DNA of 64,000 nt from Microbacterium testaceum StLB037 (lineage in GTDB: Bacteria > Actinomycetota > Actinomycetes > Actinomycetales > Microbacteriaceae). The stretch lies in assembly GCF_000202635.1 (NCBI RefSeq), contig NC_015125.1, forward strand, positions 2,790,001 to 2,854,000, read 5' to 3'. The translations under genes were made by a program, and so were the position numbers. The first letter of the stretch is position 1. Each line of letters starts with the position of its first letter. Of this stretch, positions 7,738 through 15,364 are shown in pieces. The notes under the pieces are model-generated. The model had not been told where the DNA came from. It did no database searches and saw nothing but the letters and a program-made list of their open reading frames with translations.

Positions 7738-9231
7738 TCAGTGACCCGCGCCGAGCTCCCCGCTCAGCCGCCCGTGGAAGCGCGCCGCCGCGGCGTTCAT
7801 CCCCTCGAGCTCCACGGTGGTGCCGAGGTGCGCGTACTTCGTCTGCACGGCATCCAGGGCCGCCACCGTCGAGGCATCCCACACGTGCGAGCGCGAGAGG
7901 TCGATGACGACCCGCGCGGGGTCGCGGTGGTACGCGAACTTCGTGGTGAGGTCGTTGCTCGACGCGAAGAAGAGTTCGCCCTCGACGACGTAGCGCGCGG
8001 TGTCGCCCTCGACCGAGCGGGTGACGCTCGTCAGCGAAGCCACGCGGCGGGCGAACAGCACCGCGGCGGCGATCACGCCGACCCCGACGCCGATCGCGAG
8101 GTTGTGCGTCCACACGGTGACGGCCACGGTCAGCACCATCACGACCGTCTCGCTCACCGGCATCCGCCGCAGGGTCGAGGGGCGGATGCTGTGCCAGTCG
8201 AAGGTCGCGATCGACACGACGATCATCACCGCCACCAGCACGGCCATGGGGATGATCGCCACGACGTCGCCGAACACCAGCACGAGCACCAGCAGGAAGA
8301 CGCCCGCGAGGAAGGTCGAGATGCGGGTGCGCGCGCCCGAGGCCTTCACGTTGATCATCGTCTGGCCGATCATCGCGCAGCCGCCCATGCCGCCGAACAG
8401 GCCCGAGAGCACGTTGGCCGCGCCCTGCCCGAGCGACTCGCGCGTCTTCGATGACGGGGTGTCGGTGATGTCGTCGACGAGGGCGGCCGTCATCAGCGAC
8501 TCGAGGAGTCCGACGACGGCCATCGCGAGGGCGAACGGGAGGATCACGCCGAGGGTGTCGAGGGTGAGTGGCACGTTCGGGAGGAGCAGGGCGGGGAGGC
8601 TCTCGGGCAGCGCCCCCTGGTCGCCCACCGTGGGCACGGAGATGCCGAACACGACCGCGGCGCCGGTGAGCAGGACGATCGCGACGAGAGGCGCCGGAAC
8701 GGCCTTCGTCACGCGCGGGAGCAGGTACATGATGGCGAGGCCCGCCGCCGCGATCGGGTACACCGCCCACGGCACCCCGATGAGCTGGGGCACCTGCGCC
8801 GTGAAGATGAGGATCGCGAGCGCGTTCACGAAGCCGACCATGACGCTCCGCGGGATGAAGCGCATGAGCTTCGCGACCCCCAGGAGCCCGAGGATCACCT
8901 GAAGGATGCCGCCGAGGATCACCGTCGCGAGCAGGTAATCCACCCCGTGCTCGCGGGCGACAGGAGCGATGACGAGCGCGACGGCGCCGGTCGCGGCGCT
9001 GATCATGGCGGGGCGACCGCCGAGGAAGGCGATCGCGACCGCCATCACGAAGGACGAGAAGAGCCCGAGGCGGGGATCGACGCCCGCGATGATCGAGAAC
9101 GCGATCGCCTCGGGGATCAGCGCGATCGCCACGACGAGGCCCGCGAGCACCTCGCGGGTGAGCAGGCGCGGCGACCGCAGAGCGTGCAGCACGGTGGGCT
9201 CGGGGCGCGGACGCGCGGAGACGTCGGTCAT
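7738..9231 (-). CDS. SulP/SLC26-family inorganic anion transporter
   Basis: About 497 residues. The N-terminal 400 are membrane-embedded, starting with LAGLVVAIALIPEAIAFSIIAGV, the conserved first helix of SulP proteins. A cytoplasmic STAS domain occupies roughly the last 100 residues (VVIDLSRSHVWDASTVAALD). It would carry sulfate, bicarbonate or a similar anion, usually with a coupled cation. I start at the ATG at 9229-9231 because AGGAG lies 10 bases before it and the upstream extension is unlike the family. No sulfate-assimilation gene or carbonic anhydrase is adjacent, so the anion is not decided. Confidence 0.9.
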   Translation of the reverse strand: MTDVSARPRPEPTVLHALRSPRLLTREVLAGLVVAIALIPEAIAFSIIAGVDPRLGLFSSFVMAVAIAFLGGRPAMISAATGAVALVIAPVAREHGVDYLLATVILGGILQVILGLLGVAKLMRFIPRSVMVGFVNALAILIFTAQVPQLIGVPWAVYPIAAAGLAIMYLLPRVTKAVPAPLVAIVLLTGAAVVFGISVPTVGDQGALPESLPALLLPNVPLTLDTLGVILPFALAMAVVGLLESLMTAALVDDITDTPSSKTRESLGQGAANVLSGLFGGMGGCAMIGQTMINVKASGARTRISTFLAGVFLLVLVLVFGDVVAIIPMAVLVAVMIVVSIATFDWHSIRPSTLRRMPVSETVVMVLTVAVTVWTHNLAIGVGVGVIAAAVLFARRVASLTSVTRSVEGDTARYVVEGELFFASSNDLTTKFAYHRDPARVVIDLSRSHVWDASTVAALDAVQTKYAHLGTTVELEGMNAAAARFHGRLSGELGAGH

Positions 9232-9320
9232 GGAGTGTGCTCCTGGGGAAGACGGCGGCTGAGCGCCGGGGGACAGCGCCGCATCGGTCGAGCCGGACGC
9301 GGACGGGAGAGAATGGGGGG

Positions 9321-9332
9321 TCGCGATCGCGA
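9321..9332. promoter_or_regulatory. 12-bp palindrome between sulP and merR
   Basis: TCGCGATCGCGA is a perfect 12-bp palindrome in the 150-bp divergent region, 49 bases before the MerR gene. It could be an operator for either side. Chance occurrence in such GC-rich DNA cannot be excluded. Confidence 0.3.
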
Positions 9333-9381
9333 CGGAACAGACTCTACCGTAACGAGAGGGTTGCGGGATCGAGGGGGAGCC

Positions 9382-9753
9382 ATGACCGACGCGCACACCA
9401 TGCAGATCGGCGAGCTCGCCGAGCGCACCGGGCTGTCGATCCGCACACTCCGCCACTACGACGAGATCGGGCTCCTGCGTCCCTCCGCGCGGAGTGACGG
9501 GGGCTTCCGGCTGTACACGCCCGACGACGAGTCGCGCCTGCTGCTGATCCGCCGCATGAAGCCGCTGGGGTATTCGCTCGAGCAGATGGGCGAGTTGCTC
9601 ACCGTCGTCGACGGACTCGACGCCGACCCGACCGACGCCGCGCTCGCGGCGCGCCTCGCCGACATCCGCGACGAGGCCCTGCTGCGTCGCGACGACCTGC
9701 GCCGCAAGCTCGCCGCGGCGGACGAGTTCGTCGCGCAGTTGGAGGCGCGATGA
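9382..9753 (+). CDS. MerR-family transcriptional regulator
   Basis: This is a short, 123-residue MerR protein. The winged helix sits at the N-terminus: MQIGELAERTGLSIRTLRHYDEIGLL with the wing GFRLYTPDDE. A coiled-coil dimerisation helix follows (about 85-123). The C-terminus lacks the cysteines of metal sensors and any large drug-binding domain. The start is set by GAGGGGGAG just upstream. The stop overlaps the next gene as ATGA, so regulator and acetyltransferase are one transcript and may share a ligand or stress. Confidence 0.88.
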   Translation: MTDAHTMQIGELAERTGLSIRTLRHYDEIGLLRPSARSDGGFRLYTPDDESRLLLIRRMKPLGYSLEQMGELLTVVDGLDADPTDAALAARLADIRDEALLRRDDLRRKLAAADEFVAQLEAR

Positions 9754-10325
9754 CCGCCCACGACCTCGCGCTCGAGGGTCATGGCATCCGTCTCACTCCC
9801 GCGCATCCGGACGATGCCGCCGAAGCCTGGGCTCTGACCGACGCCGCCCTCTGGGCGGGGATGACCACGCCGTGGCCCGAGTCCCCGGACGCCTACGCCG
9901 AACGCATCGAACAGCAGCGGCAGACCCCGGGAATGCTCGCCTTCATGGTTCGGGATGCCGAGACCTCCGGCATCCGCGGATCGACGACGTTCTACGACCA
10001 CGCGCCGGCGCAGGGCCGGGTCGAGATCGGGACGACCTGGTACGGCCGCGCATTCCAGGGCGGGCGGACCAATCCGGCGGCGAAGCTTCTGCTGCTCGAG
10101 CAGGCGTTCGACGCCTGGGCGCTGAATCGCGTGGCGCTGCGCTGCGACGCGCGCAACGAGCGCAGCGCGCGGGCGATCGAACGCCTCGGTGCGACGCCCG
10201 AGGGGCGGCTGCGCCACCACCGGGTCGCCGCGGACGGCTCGATCGGCGACACCCTGTACTTCTCGATCCTTCGAGAGGAGTGGCCGGGCGTGCGGGCCGG
10301 CCTCGAGGAGCGGCTGAGCGCCTGA
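9750..10325 (+). CDS. GNAT-family N-acetyltransferase (RimJ/RimL-like)
   Basis: The 191-residue protein has the RimJ/RimL layout. N-terminal strands (IRLTPAHPDDAAEAWALTD) are followed by a central WYGRAFQGGRTNPAAKLLLLEQAF acetyl-CoA segment and the conserved RVALRCDARNERSARAIERLGATPEG. This last motif is typical of acyltransferases acting on amino groups of proteins, amino acids or antibiotics. The start overlaps the MerR stop (ATGA). The substrate is unknown; co-transcription with a MerR regulator suggests a detoxifying or stress role, which is inference. Confidence 0.87.
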   Translation: MTAHDLALEGHGIRLTPAHPDDAAEAWALTDAALWAGMTTPWPESPDAYAERIEQQRQTPGMLAFMVRDAETSGIRGSTTFYDHAPAQGRVEIGTTWYGRAFQGGRTNPAAKLLLLEQAFDAWALNRVALRCDARNERSARAIERLGATPEGRLRHHRVAADGSIGDTLYFSILREEWPGVRAGLEERLSA

Positions 10326-10337
10326 CCACCCCCCTGT

Positions 10338-10406
10338 GGGGAGGAGATTCGGGCGGGGGAGGGTGCCGCGGGCTCGGGGGGTCCTCCGCTCGCAGAGTCT
10401 CCTCCC
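10338..10406. terminator. GGGAGGAGA/TCTCCTCCC hairpin between convergent genes
   Basis: GGGAGGAGA (10339-10347) pairs perfectly with TCTCCTCCC (10398-10406). The intervening 50 nt contain a second GGGGGAGGG/CCTCC pairing. It lies between the acetyltransferase and the convergent GntR gene. It shares the 15-mer GGGAGGAGATTCGGG with the region at 21121. There is no T-run. Confidence 0.5.
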
Positions 10407-10433
10407 GTCGGCGCGTTCCGCGCGCCGCCGGGA

Positions 10434-11174
10434 TCAGCCGTGCGCCGCGGCCGCGCGCCGGCGCGCGAACTCCCGCGCCTCGGTGAAGAGTTCGAGGTCG
10501 ATCTGCACGTGTCGGCGGGCGAGGTCGGCGGCCTCGTCGGGGGCGGCCGTCACGATCGCGGCCACGATCGCGTCGTGCTCTCGTGCCGCGCGGGACTCCA
10601 TGCGGCGGTGACTCTCGCGGTCGCCCCACGGGTGCGCCGGCGCCGACAGCGACAGGTGTCGCTCGTGCTCGAGCAGGATGTCGCGCAGGGCGGTGTTGTG
10701 CGCGGCGTCGATGATCGACAGGTGCAGGAGGCTGTCGGCACGCTGCTTCGGGTTGCCCGAGTCCGCCGCGTGGAAGGCGGCCAGGCGGTCGCGCATGACC
10801 GCGATGTCGGCATCCGTCCGTCGTTCCGCGGCGAGGCGGGCGAGGGAGGAGTGCAGCATCGCGCTCGCGGTGCACGCGTCGACCAGGTCGCTCCAGCGCT
10901 GCTCGAACCAGCGGTCGACGCCGACGACGATCGAGGCGGGCCACTCCTCGGCGACGAAGGTGCCGCCGGCGCGACCGCGGCGCTTCTCGATCAGTCCGCG
11001 CGCGGACAGATCGTCGAGGGCGGCGCGCACGGTCGTGCGTCCCACGCCGAGCAAGGGGGAGAGGTCGCGTTCGGCGGGCAGGCGGGTGCCGGGCAGGAAC
11101 TCACCCACCGCGACGGCGGTGATGAGGCGCTGGGTGACGCGGTCCACCAGGGAGGCGTCGTCGGTCTCGGCCAT
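10434..11174 (-). CDS. FadR-type GntR-family transcriptional regulator
   Basis: About 246 residues. The N-terminal winged helix (about 10-75) includes LPAERDLSPLLGVGRTTVRAALDDL and GLIEKRRGRAGGTFV. An all-helical FCD-type ligand domain fills the rest and holds His and Asp residues that could bind a metal (FHAADSG, HLSIIDAAHN). I chose the ATG at 11172-11174, which has GGGAG 8 bases upstream. It diverges from the peptidase-permease-amidase operon across a 78-bp gap that contains a dyad. It is therefore the likely regulator of that operon, responding to its amide or amino acid substrate. Confidence 0.87.
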   Translation of the reverse strand: MAETDDASLVDRVTQRLITAVAVGEFLPGTRLPAERDLSPLLGVGRTTVRAALDDLSARGLIEKRRGRAGGTFVAEEWPASIVVGVDRWFEQRWSDLVDACTASAMLHSSLARLAAERRTDADIAVMRDRLAAFHAADSGNPKQRADSLLHLSIIDAAHNTALRDILLEHERHLSLSAPAHPWGDRESHRRMESRAAREHDAIVAAIVTAAPDEAADLARRHVQIDLELFTEAREFARRRAAAAHG

Positions 11175-11213
11175 GGGCTCCCGTCGTTTCCTCCATGTTA
11201 ATTCCGAAGAAAA

Positions 11214-11229
11214 GGTTTGCCAACGAACC
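11214..11229. promoter_or_regulatory. Putative GntR operator
   Basis: GGTTTGCCAACGAACC is an imperfect palindrome (GGTTnG....CnAACC) in the centre of the 78-bp gap between the divergent GntR gene and its likely target operon. AT-rich stretches (TTAATT, CATTAA) flank it. Assignment to the GntR protein is by position. Confidence 0.45.
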
Positions 11230-11252
11230 ATTAAGGGGTCCACGATGACTGC

Positions 11253-12143
11253 ATGCAACGCGAGATCACCGTCCCCTTCCACGACGGCTTCACCTGGGCC
11301 CGCCTCACGGAACCCGCCGAGCCGACCGGGAAAGCGCCCCTGTTCGTCCTGCACGGCGGCCCGGGAATGGCGCACAACTACGTCGCGAACCTCGACGCGC
11401 TCGCCGACCTCACCGGACGCACCGTCGTGCACTACGACCAGATCGGGTGCGGGAAGAGCTCGCACCACCCCGACGCTCCGGCCTCGCAGTGGGTTCCGCA
11501 GCTCTTCGTCGACGAGTTCCACACCCTGCGCGAGGCCCTGGGGTTCGACGAGTACCACGTGCTCGGACAGTCGTGGGGCGGCATGCTCGGCGCCGAGATC
11601 GCCGTCCGTCAGCCGGCGGGGCTCCGGAGTCTGGAGATCTGCAACTCCCCGGCATCCATGGAACTGTGGCTCGCGGGCGCGGCCCGCCTCCGCGCGGAAC
11701 TCCCCGCGGAGGCCCGCGAGGCCCTCGACCGTCACGAGGCCGACGGCACCCTCGATCACCCCGACTACGTGGATGCCACCCGCGTCTTCTACGAGCGGCA
11801 CGTCTGCCGCGTGACCCCGATGCCGCAGGATTTCGTCGACAGTGAGCAGCAGATGCTCGCCGACCCCACGGTCTACTTCACGATGAACGGACCGAACGAG
11901 TTCCACGTGGTCGGGACCGGGAAGGACTGGACGATCATCGACCGCCTGCCCCGAGTCGCCGTGCCGACGCTCGTGGTGGCCGGCGAGTTCGACGAGGCCA
12001 CGCCCGAGACGTGGGAGCCGTTCGTCGAGCACATCCCCGGGGCCCGAGCCCACGTGTTCGAGGGGGCGAGCCACTGCACGCACCTCGAGCAGCCTGACGA
12101 GTTCCGTCGCGTCATCGCCGACTTCCTCGCACCCCTGCCGTAA
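11253..12143 (+). CDS. Alpha/beta hydrolase, proline iminopeptidase/amino-acid amidase family
   Basis: This 296-residue peptidase S33-type hydrolase shows the oxyanion loop HGGPG (34-38) and the nucleophile elbow GQSWGG with Ser107. The likely acid is Asp247 (GEFDEATPE) and the likely base His274 (GASHCTHLE). Family members cut N-terminal proline, other residues, or amino acid amides. It opens an operon with an APC permease and an acetamidase/formamidase, divergent from a GntR regulator. An import-and-deamidate role is therefore plausible. The ribosome site is weak (AAGGGG, 14 bases upstream), so translation may start inefficiently. Confidence 0.88.
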   Translation: MQREITVPFHDGFTWARLTEPAEPTGKAPLFVLHGGPGMAHNYVANLDALADLTGRTVVHYDQIGCGKSSHHPDAPASQWVPQLFVDEFHTLREALGFDEYHVLGQSWGGMLGAEIAVRQPAGLRSLEICNSPASMELWLAGAARLRAELPAEAREALDRHEADGTLDHPDYVDATRVFYERHVCRVTPMPQDFVDSEQQMLADPTVYFTMNGPNEFHVVGTGKDWTIIDRLPRVAVPTLVVAGEFDEATPETWEPFVEHIPGARAHVFEGASHCTHLEQPDEFRRVIADFLAPLP

Positions 12144-12195
12144 TACCGCCCCACCCCGACCCACCGACACAGCCCCACCCGACCCAGGAGACCCG

Positions 12196-13620
12196 ATGTC
12201 GAACACCGCCCCCGAGGCCCAGCAATCGCTGGAGTCCTTCGGCTACAAGCAGGAGCTCAAGCGCTCCATGTCCACCCTCGACCTCGTGGTCTACGGGCTC
12301 GTCTTCATGGTGCCGATCGCCCCCTGGGCCATCTTCGGCGTCGTCTACAACGCCGCCAGCGGCATGGTGCCGTTGGTCTACCTCACCGGTGTCGTCGCGA
12401 TGATCTTCACCGCGCTCGCCTACGCGCAGATGTCGAAGGCGTTCCCGATCGCCGGGTCGGTCTTCTCGTACGTCGGCCGCGGGCTCCACCCCACCGTCGG
12501 CTTCTTCGCCGGCTGGGCGATCCTGCTCGACTATCTGCTCGTCCCCACGCTGCTGTACGTCTTCGCGGCGTCGAGCATGGCCGGCATCTTCCCCGACGTG
12601 CCGCAGTGGATCTGGGCCGTCGCCTTCGTCATCATCAACACGCTCATCAACGTCGCGGGCATCGGCTCGATCAAGCTCGCGAACCGGGTCATGCTCGTCA
12701 TCCAGCTCGCTTTCGTGGTGATCTTCGTCGTCATCGCGATGGTCGCGTTGAACGCCGGCACGGTTCCGGGTGCGGAGTTCACGATCGCTCCGCTGTGGGA
12801 TGCCGACAAGGTCAACCCCGCGCTCATCGCGACCGCCCTCTCGATCGCGGTGCTGAGCTTCCTCGGCTTCGACGGCATCTCGACGATGGCCGAGGAGTCC
12901 ACGGGCGACCGCAAGTCCGGCGGACGCGCGATGATCATCGCCCTGCTCGTGGTCGCGGTGCTCTTCATCACGCAGACCTGGTTCGCCAGCGCGCTCGCCG
13001 CCGGCACCATCTCGTTCGGCGACGACGAGGTCAACAACGCCTTCTTCGTCCTCGTCGCGCAGGCGGCCGGTTCGGGCTGGGCCACCGCGTTCCTCGCCGT
13101 CAACGTCATCGCGGTCGGCATCGCCAACGCGGTCGCCGCCCAGGCCGCGACCTCACGTCTGCTGTACTCGATGAGCCGCGACCGGCGCCTGCCCGCCTTC
13201 CTGTCGAAGGTGAACTCCCGCCAGGTGCCGATGGCGGCCATCCTGCTCGTGAGCGCGGTGTCGCTCGTGCTGGTGCTGTTCTTCGTCGGGCAGATCGCCG
13301 TGATCTCGTCGCTCGTGAACTTCGGCGCCCTCCTCGGATTCCTGCTCCTGCACGTCTCGGTCGCGGTCTACTACCTCGGCAAGAAGAAGTCGAAGAACTA
13401 CCTGCTCCACCTCATCGTGCCGCTCGTCGGGTTCCTCATCATCGGATACGTGCTCCTCAACGCCGACATGACGGCGAAGATCGGCGGCATCGTGTGGCTC
13501 GTCGTCGGCGGCATCGTCTACGCCATCTACGCGCGCAAGAACGGCGGCGCGACGGGCCCGCTCCCCGAGCACGCGACCGCGACCGCCGGCGAGGGCGGCG
13601 GCGAGGTGGCATCCCGATGA
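12196..13620 (+). CDS. APC-family amino acid/amine permease
   Basis: The 474-residue protein has about twelve membrane helices and the APC signature near the N-terminus (LVFMVPIAPWAIFGVVYNAASGMVPL). The conserved SFLGFDGISTMAEES of amino acid permeases lies at roughly 215-235. It should import an amino acid, amine or amide by proton symport. AGGAG lies 5 bases before the ATG. It is 52 bp downstream of the peptidase-type hydrolase and overlaps the acetamidase gene (ATGA), so transport and hydrolysis are coupled. The C-terminus is a Glu/Ala/Gly-rich cytoplasmic tail. Confidence 0.9.
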   Translation: MSNTAPEAQQSLESFGYKQELKRSMSTLDLVVYGLVFMVPIAPWAIFGVVYNAASGMVPLVYLTGVVAMIFTALAYAQMSKAFPIAGSVFSYVGRGLHPTVGFFAGWAILLDYLLVPTLLYVFAASSMAGIFPDVPQWIWAVAFVIINTLINVAGIGSIKLANRVMLVIQLAFVVIFVVIAMVALNAGTVPGAEFTIAPLWDADKVNPALIATALSIAVLSFLGFDGISTMAEESTGDRKSGGRAMIIALLVVAVLFITQTWFASALAAGTISFGDDEVNNAFFVLVAQAAGSGWATAFLAVNVIAVGIANAVAAQAATSRLLYSMSRDRRLPAFLSKVNSRQVPMAAILLVSAVSLVLVLFFVGQIAVISSLVNFGALLGFLLLHVSVAVYYLGKKKSKNYLLHLIVPLVGFLIIGYVLLNADMTAKIGGIVWLVVGGIVYAIYARKNGGATGPLPEHATATAGEGGGEVASR

Positions 13621-14570
13621 CGGAGCTCTTCCTCGGCAAGGAGCACGGTCGCCCCGGCCACGACGCGTCGGTGCCCCCGGTGCTGCGCGTGCGGCCCGGG
13701 ACGGGGGAGGCCCTCGCGTTCCAGACCGACGACGCGGTGTACCGCGAGCTGCACGAGCACGGTGACCTCGGTCGGCTGCGGGCACCGCTGAACCCGGTCA
13801 CGGGGCCGGTGTTCGTCGAGGGCGCGCGACCCGGTGATGCCCTCGCCGTGACGATCCACGAGATCCGCCTCACCGACACCGGGTGGGCGATGAGCCTGCC
13901 CGGTGTCGGGGCGCTGCGCGACCGCATGCCCGACCGCGTCGTCACGCGCCGCATCCCGATCGACGCCGCCGGCGTGCATCTCACGGATGCCGTGACCGTC
14001 GCGCCCCTCCCCATGGTGGGCTGCATCGGCACGGCGCCCGCGGCGGGGACGGCCTCCACGGTCATGCCCGCCCACGCGATCGGCGGCAACATGGACGTCA
14101 CCGACATCGCGCCCGGGGCCACGGTCTACCTGCCCGTCGAGGTCGAGGGGGCCCTCCTCGCGATCGGCGACGTGCACGCCATCATGGCGCGCGGCGAGTC
14201 GTCGTTCGTCGCGATCGAGGCGGAGGGGACGGTCGTCGTCTCGATCGACCTGGTGCCGGGCATGGCCCTGCGTGCCCCGCGCATCGCGACCGCCGAGGAG
14301 TGGATCTTCGTCGGTCTGGGCGCCACCGTGCAGGAGAGCGTCCGGCGCGGCTACGAGGATGCCTTCGACGCGTTCATCGAGCGGGGATGGGATGCCATGG
14401 ACGCCTACACCGTGATGAGCGCGCTCGCGCATTCCGAGCTGGGCGGGCCGACCGGGGCCGTGGACCCCGACCCCCTGCATCCCTTCGACGCGGTGGGTGC
14501 GGTGACCCTGCACCGCGTGCCGCGGGCGCTGCTGGACGAGGGCGCGGACGAGAGAGCCGACGACCGCTGA
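13617..14570 (+). CDS. Acetamidase/formamidase family protein
   Basis: The 317-residue protein belongs to the FmdA/AmdA family, which releases ammonia from short aliphatic amides. Family features seen are GPVFVEGARPGDALAVTI, MVGCIGTAPA, GGNMDVTDIAPGATVYLPV and GDVHAIMARGE. The last two hold the His, Asp and Glu residues that bind the active-site metal in this family. It starts inside the stop of the permease gene (ATGA). Together with the amidase-like hydrolase and permease it suggests use of an amide as nitrogen source. The substrate is not determined. Confidence 0.9.
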   Translation: MTELFLGKEHGRPGHDASVPPVLRVRPGTGEALAFQTDDAVYRELHEHGDLGRLRAPLNPVTGPVFVEGARPGDALAVTIHEIRLTDTGWAMSLPGVGALRDRMPDRVVTRRIPIDAAGVHLTDAVTVAPLPMVGCIGTAPAAGTASTVMPAHAIGGNMDVTDIAPGATVYLPVEVEGALLAIGDVHAIMARGESSFVAIEAEGTVVVSIDLVPGMALRAPRIATAEEWIFVGLGATVQESVRRGYEDAFDAFIERGWDAMDAYTVMSALAHSELGGPTGAVDPDPLHPFDAVGAVTLHRVPRALLDEGADERADDR

Positions 14571-14605
14571 GGGAGGCCGCGGCGGGGGACGGTGCTGCCG
14601 CCGTG

Positions 14606-14611
14606 TAAGAT
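14606..14611 (+). promoter_or_regulatory. -10 box of the tRNA-Ser promoter
   Basis: TAAGAT ends 8 nt before the first base of the mature tRNA, the spacing expected of a sigma-70-type promoter giving a very short leader. No clear -35 box is seen. Confidence 0.5.
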
Positions 14612-14619
14612 CGTCCCTT

Positions 14620-14708
14620 GGAAGTGTGTCCGAGCGGCCTAAGGAGCATGGCTGGAATCCATGTAGGCGGGGTAACTCGCCTCGCAGGTTCAAATCCTGT
14701 CACTTCCG
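14620..14708 (+). tRNA. tRNA-Ser(GGA)
   Basis: The acceptor stem GGAAGTG pairs with CACTTCC, with G as discriminator. The anticodon stem CATGG/CCATG (14647-14651, 14659-14663) encloses loop CTGGAAT, giving anticodon GGA at 14654-14656, which reads TCC and TCT serine codons. The long variable arm and the GGTTCAAATCC T-arm are those of a class II serine tRNA. The 3' CCA is not encoded (CCG follows). A hairpin terminator follows at once. Confidence 0.96.
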
Positions 14709-14713
14709 CCGAA

Positions 14714-14751
14714 GAGAGCCCCGCACGAACGAAAGTTCGGGCGGGGCTCTC
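14714..14751 (+). terminator. Terminator hairpin after tRNA-Ser
   Basis: GAGAGCCCCGC (14714-14724) is the perfect reverse complement of GCGGGGCTCTC (14741-14751). An inner CGAAC/GTTCG pair around GAAA makes a nearly continuous stem. It begins 5 nt after the tRNA and is followed by CGCGTTTG. It could also serve the convergent lipoprotein gene. Confidence 0.85.
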
Positions 14752-14764
14752 GCGTTTGCCGGCC

Positions 14765-15340
14765 TCAGAGCTTCAGGATCGCAAGGGTGACATCGATCGC
14801 CTCCGTGTCAGCGGGGGCGTACGACGTGTCGCCGTCCGGGCCGTCCTTCCCGCGGTGGATCTCGACCGAGACGCCGGGGACGTAGACGGTCGAGTATCCG
14901 GTGGTGTCGGGCCCGCCGTCGGCCGTCCATCGCCACCCCACGCCCCCGAGACCGCTGAGCTCGGGACTCGTGAACGAGGTGGCCTGGAGGTTGATCATCT
15001 TCGCCCCCGTCTTGGCCTCTTCGTCCGTGGGCATGGTGTTCTGGCTGATGAGGATCGAGGCGTAGGGGCCGCCCTCCGGGGCCGCCCACATGCACATCAC
15101 CGAGCCGTCGTCGACGGAGTCGCCGACGAGGCTCATGCTCCCGACGAAGCCGGGGATCGCGGCGGTCACCTGGTCGCAGCTCGTGATCCCCGGGAAGGGC
15201 ACGGAGGCGACGGAATCGCCGTCGCCGGAGTCATCGACCGCGTCGTCGTCGGATGGCGGGGAGCCCGTCACTGCGCACCCGGAGAGGAGGGCGAGAACGA
15301 CGATAGAGGTGGCGAGAATCCCAGGTCGACGTAAATTCAT
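14765..15340 (-). CDS. Secreted lipoprotein, function unknown
   Basis: The protein has 191 residues with a typical lipoprotein signal: basic MNLRRPG, a hydrophobic core, and lipobox LLSGC with Cys22 as the lipidated residue. A short Asp/Ser-rich linker follows. The folded part has two cysteines (in ITSCDQV and VMCMWAAP) that could form a disulfide. The general pattern resembles the small actinobacterial lipoproteins of the DUF3558 kind, but I am not sure of this. It lies just downstream of the transglutaminase operon on the same strand (24-bp gap) and may be its last gene. Confidence 0.75.
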   Translation of the reverse strand: MNLRRPGILATSIVVLALLSGCAVTGSPPSDDDAVDDSGDGDSVASVPFPGITSCDQVTAAIPGFVGSMSLVGDSVDDGSVMCMWAAPEGGPYASILISQNTMPTDEEAKTGAKMINLQATSFTSPELSGLGGVGWRWTADGGPDTTGYSTVYVPGVSVEIHRGKDGPDGDTSYAPADTEAIDVTLAILKL

Positions 15341-15364
15341 GGCCGATAACCTAGCAAGAGCCGG

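Noticed and set aside
14620..14708. Damaged tRNA because CCA is not encoded
   Set aside because: Many bacteria add CCA enzymatically; all stems and the anticodon loop are intact.
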